Assembly: GCA_041674345.1 (NCBI GenBank)
Contig: JBAYVY010000241.1
Coordinates: 1 to 5,672 of the forward strand
DNA from: JBAYVY01 sp041674345
GTDB lineage: Bacteria; Planctomycetota; Phycisphaerae; Phycisphaerales; Zrk34
Reading direction: 5' to 3'
Length of the DNA stretch: 5,672 nucleotides
Shown here: one piece after another, positions 4,082 through 5,672 of the stretch
Layout of the letters: every line of letters begins with the position of its first letter
Numbering within the stretch: the first letter of the stretch is position 1
Position numbers and translations under genes: made by a program
Notes under the pieces: model-generated
Seen by the model: the letters and a program-made list of their open reading frames with translations, nothing else
Database searches by the model: none
What the model was told of the DNA's origin: nothing

Positions 4082-5672
4082 ATGAAACTGCGATGGAAGT
4101 TATTGGGGTTGTTGTTGGGGGTGTCGCTTGGGCCGCTGGTGGCGGTGCGGGCGTTTGATGTGCTGGCGATGCGGAGGATGGGGCGGGAGGTGGCGGGCAA
4201 TACGCGGGCGCACCTGGCGGGACAGGCGGAGCGGGAGTTGAAGCGGATCATTGATGATGATGCGCGGATGCTGAACGTGGAGAGCAAGCTGATATTGTTT
4301 ATTTTGAGGGAACAGATGCAGGAGGTTCAGGAGCGGTTGGATCAAGCCCCCCCGGAAGTGTCGCCGGCGGAAGTATCGGAGGCGGAACACGAGAAGATTT
4401 GGACGGCGGAGGATTTTGACGGGGGGTTGGTGCCGGGCCTGGAGGAGAGCGAGGCGTTCGCGCCGATGAAGGTGAGTTTCAAAACGCAGGTATTGCGTTT
4501 GTCGCCGGCCCCCGGAAGCACGGCGGTGGAGGGCACCGGATTAACATCCGGTGCTGTCGCGGAGGACATCGCGCGGCTGGCGGACATGACGCAGGTGTAT
4601 CGGCAGTTGCGGGCGGTGTACCCGGAGGCGATGTTGTGGCAATACACGACGCTGGCCAACGGGGTGCATTTCGCGTATCCGGGCAAGGGGGGCTACCCGG
4701 CGGATTACGACCCCCGCAAGCGGGCGTGGTTTGTGGAAACGGGCAAGGCGACCGGGCCTCGCTGGTTCGCGCCGGTGGCGGATGTGACGACGGGTCGGCT
4801 GACGCTGACGGCGGCGGCGGCGCTGCATCGGCCGGACGGATCGTTCGCGGGGGTGACGGGGATCGACGTGCCGGTGAGCGCGGTGCTGGGGCAGTCGCGG
4901 ATCGAAGCGCCCTGGGCCCGGGACGCGGATCAGGCGATGCTGTCGCTGACCGATGGAGCGGGTTGTCGTGCGATGGGATTGAAGTCGGAGGGGGACGGGC
5001 CGTTCGCTGTGGTGTTCGCACGGGCGAAGCAGGGGGATCGAGGCGGGGACTGGCGTTTGCCGTCGCAATATGAATTGTTGCGATGTGACGATGCGACAAG
5101 TCTGGAGGCGGTGTTGGAGGACATGGCGGCGGGTCGCGGGGGCGTGTCGCAGGTGACGGTGGATGGGAAGCAGCAGTTGTGGGCCTACGGGCCGCTTGAT
5201 GTGCGACAGTCGGCGTATCTGGTGATACGGGTTCCATATGACCGGATCGTGGCGGGCGCGGCGGCGATGGAGGACCGGATACTGAATCAGATGTGGCAAT
5301 CGTTGAGCGACAGCGCATGGATCGCGGGTTTGCTGACGGGCGTGGTGTTGATGGCGACGTGGCTGGGGGCGCGCGTGGTGAGCCGGCCTGTGAGGCAGTT
5401 GGCGGAGGCGGCGAAGCAGGTGGCGGCGGGAAACCTGGACGCGAGGGTGCGACTGCGGCAACTGGTGCGGGATGAACTGAACGAGATGGCGACGGCGTTC
5501 AATACGATGGTGCCGAAGTTGAGGGATCGGTTGCGGTTGAGGGAATCGTTGGCGCTGGCGATGCAGGTGCAGCAGTCGTTGCTGCCGGAGATTCCGCCGG
5601 TGGTGGAGGGATTGGACATCGCCGGCGCGAGCAAGTATTGCGATGAGACGGGCGGGGATTACTTTGATTTCA
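4082..5672 (+). CDS. Cache-HAMP-SpoIIE/RsbU phosphatase receptor (3' partial)
   Basis: The frame stays open from ATG 4082 to the window edge (530 complete codons). Residues about 5-25 form an N-terminal membrane segment or anchor (LLGLLLGVSLGPLVAV). Residues about 26-411 should lie outside the membrane and contain a Cache sensor domain: DPRKRAWF (210-217), RWFAPVADVTTGRLTLT and GVTGIDVPVSAVL around I261-D262. A second membrane helix lies at about 412-432, and a HAMP domain at about 433-486 (SRPVRQLAEAAKQVAAGNLDARV). AMQVQQSLLPEIP (493-505) and ETGGDYFDF (522-530) then mark the start of a SpoIIE/RsbU PP2C-type phosphatase, with metal-binding D526 and D529. In such receptors ligand binding outside controls dephosphorylation of an anti-anti-sigma factor; the ligand and partner are unknown here. 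A Pro/Glu-rich linker (about 86-106) and an in-frame palindrome (residues 151-158) interrupt the sensor region. An in-frame GTG at 4055 lacks a ribosome binding site. Confidence 0.88.
   Translation, partial: MKLRWKLLGLLLGVSLGPLVAVRAFDVLAMRRMGREVAGNTRAHLAGQAERELKRIIDDDARMLNVESKLILFILREQMQEVQERLDQAPPEVSPAEVSEAEHEKIWTAEDFDGGLVPGLEESEAFAPMKVSFKTQVLRLSPAPGSTAVEGTGLTSGAVAEDIARLADMTQVYRQLRAVYPEAMLWQYTTLANGVHFAYPGKGGYPADYDPRKRAWFVETGKATGPRWFAPVADVTTGRLTLTAAAALHRPDGSFAGVTGIDVPVSAVLGQSRIEAPWARDADQAMLSLTDGAGCRAMGLKSEGDGPFAVVFARAKQGDRGGDWRLPSQYELLRCDDATSLEAVLEDMAAGRGGVSQVTVDGKQQLWAYGPLDVRQSAYLVIRVPYDRIVAGAAAMEDRILNQMWQSLSDSAWIAGLLTGVVLMATWLGARVVSRPVRQLAEAAKQVAAGNLDARVRLRQLVRDELNEMATAFNTMVPKLRDRLRLRESLALAMQVQQSLLPEIPPVVEGLDIAGASKYCDETGGDYFDF
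4533..4554. repeat. Perfect palindromic element inside the receptor gene
   Basis: GCACCGGAT (4533-4541) and ATCCGGTGC (4546-4554) flank a TAAC loop, giving a 9-bp perfect stem. It encodes GTGLTSGA within a low-complexity stretch (residues 141-160). The stretch looks like an insertion between structured parts of the Cache domain rather than a conserved segment. Confidence 0.7.

Noticed and set aside
4479..5461. Two overlapping minus-strand frames of about 300 codons opposite the receptor
   Set aside because: The plus-strand frame here encodes clear Cache and HAMP motifs. The minus-strand products are Pro/Arg/His-rich and unrecognisable.

Overview
The window reads as a high-GC bacterial chromosome segment. 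All genes are on the + strand except a transposase start at the left edge. Several traits fit a planctomycete-like (possibly Phycisphaerae) or similar environmental bacterium: heptamer repeats of ATTGCGG/AATCGGC type between genes, TATAAT-like boxes without clear -35 boxes, DUF433/DUF5615 and MntA/HepT modules, and a Cache-HAMP-SpoIIE receptor. No marker gene is present, so this assignment is an inference.

Layout. Bases 1-117 look like the end of an insertion sequence: 13 codons of a minus-strand transposase and two 25-bp tandem repeats. A consensus-like promoter (TTGACA-N17-TACACG) follows at 127-155. Bases 162-461 form a leader ahead of leuA (462-2051, 2-isopropylmalate synthase). The leader holds a small ORF with its own Shine-Dalgarno. 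That ORF contains three consecutive leucine codons (CTA CTT TTG) just before its stop. Downstream are an intrinsic terminator and an alternative pairing that would disrupt it. I read this as a leucine-responsive ribosome-mediated attenuator, and it is the most interesting thing in the window.

After leuA comes a decayed toxin-antitoxin pair. The DUF433 antitoxin gene is frameshifted by triplication of a 10-bp unit, and the DUF5615-like toxin gene is reduced to about 120 bp of end fragments. Next are a perfect 12-bp hairpin and a class I SAM-dependent methyltransferase (2576-3295). An apparently intact MntA/HepT pair (3366-4005) has overlapping genes and all expected catalytic motifs. A probable terminator follows. 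Then a membrane receptor begins with a Cache sensor domain, HAMP and the start of a SpoIIE/RsbU-type phosphatase (4082 to beyond the window edge).

The genes do not form one pathway. leuA is a stand-alone biosynthetic gene with its own control. The rest is accessory cargo (IS, dead and live toxin-antitoxin modules, lone methyltransferase) followed by a signalling gene.
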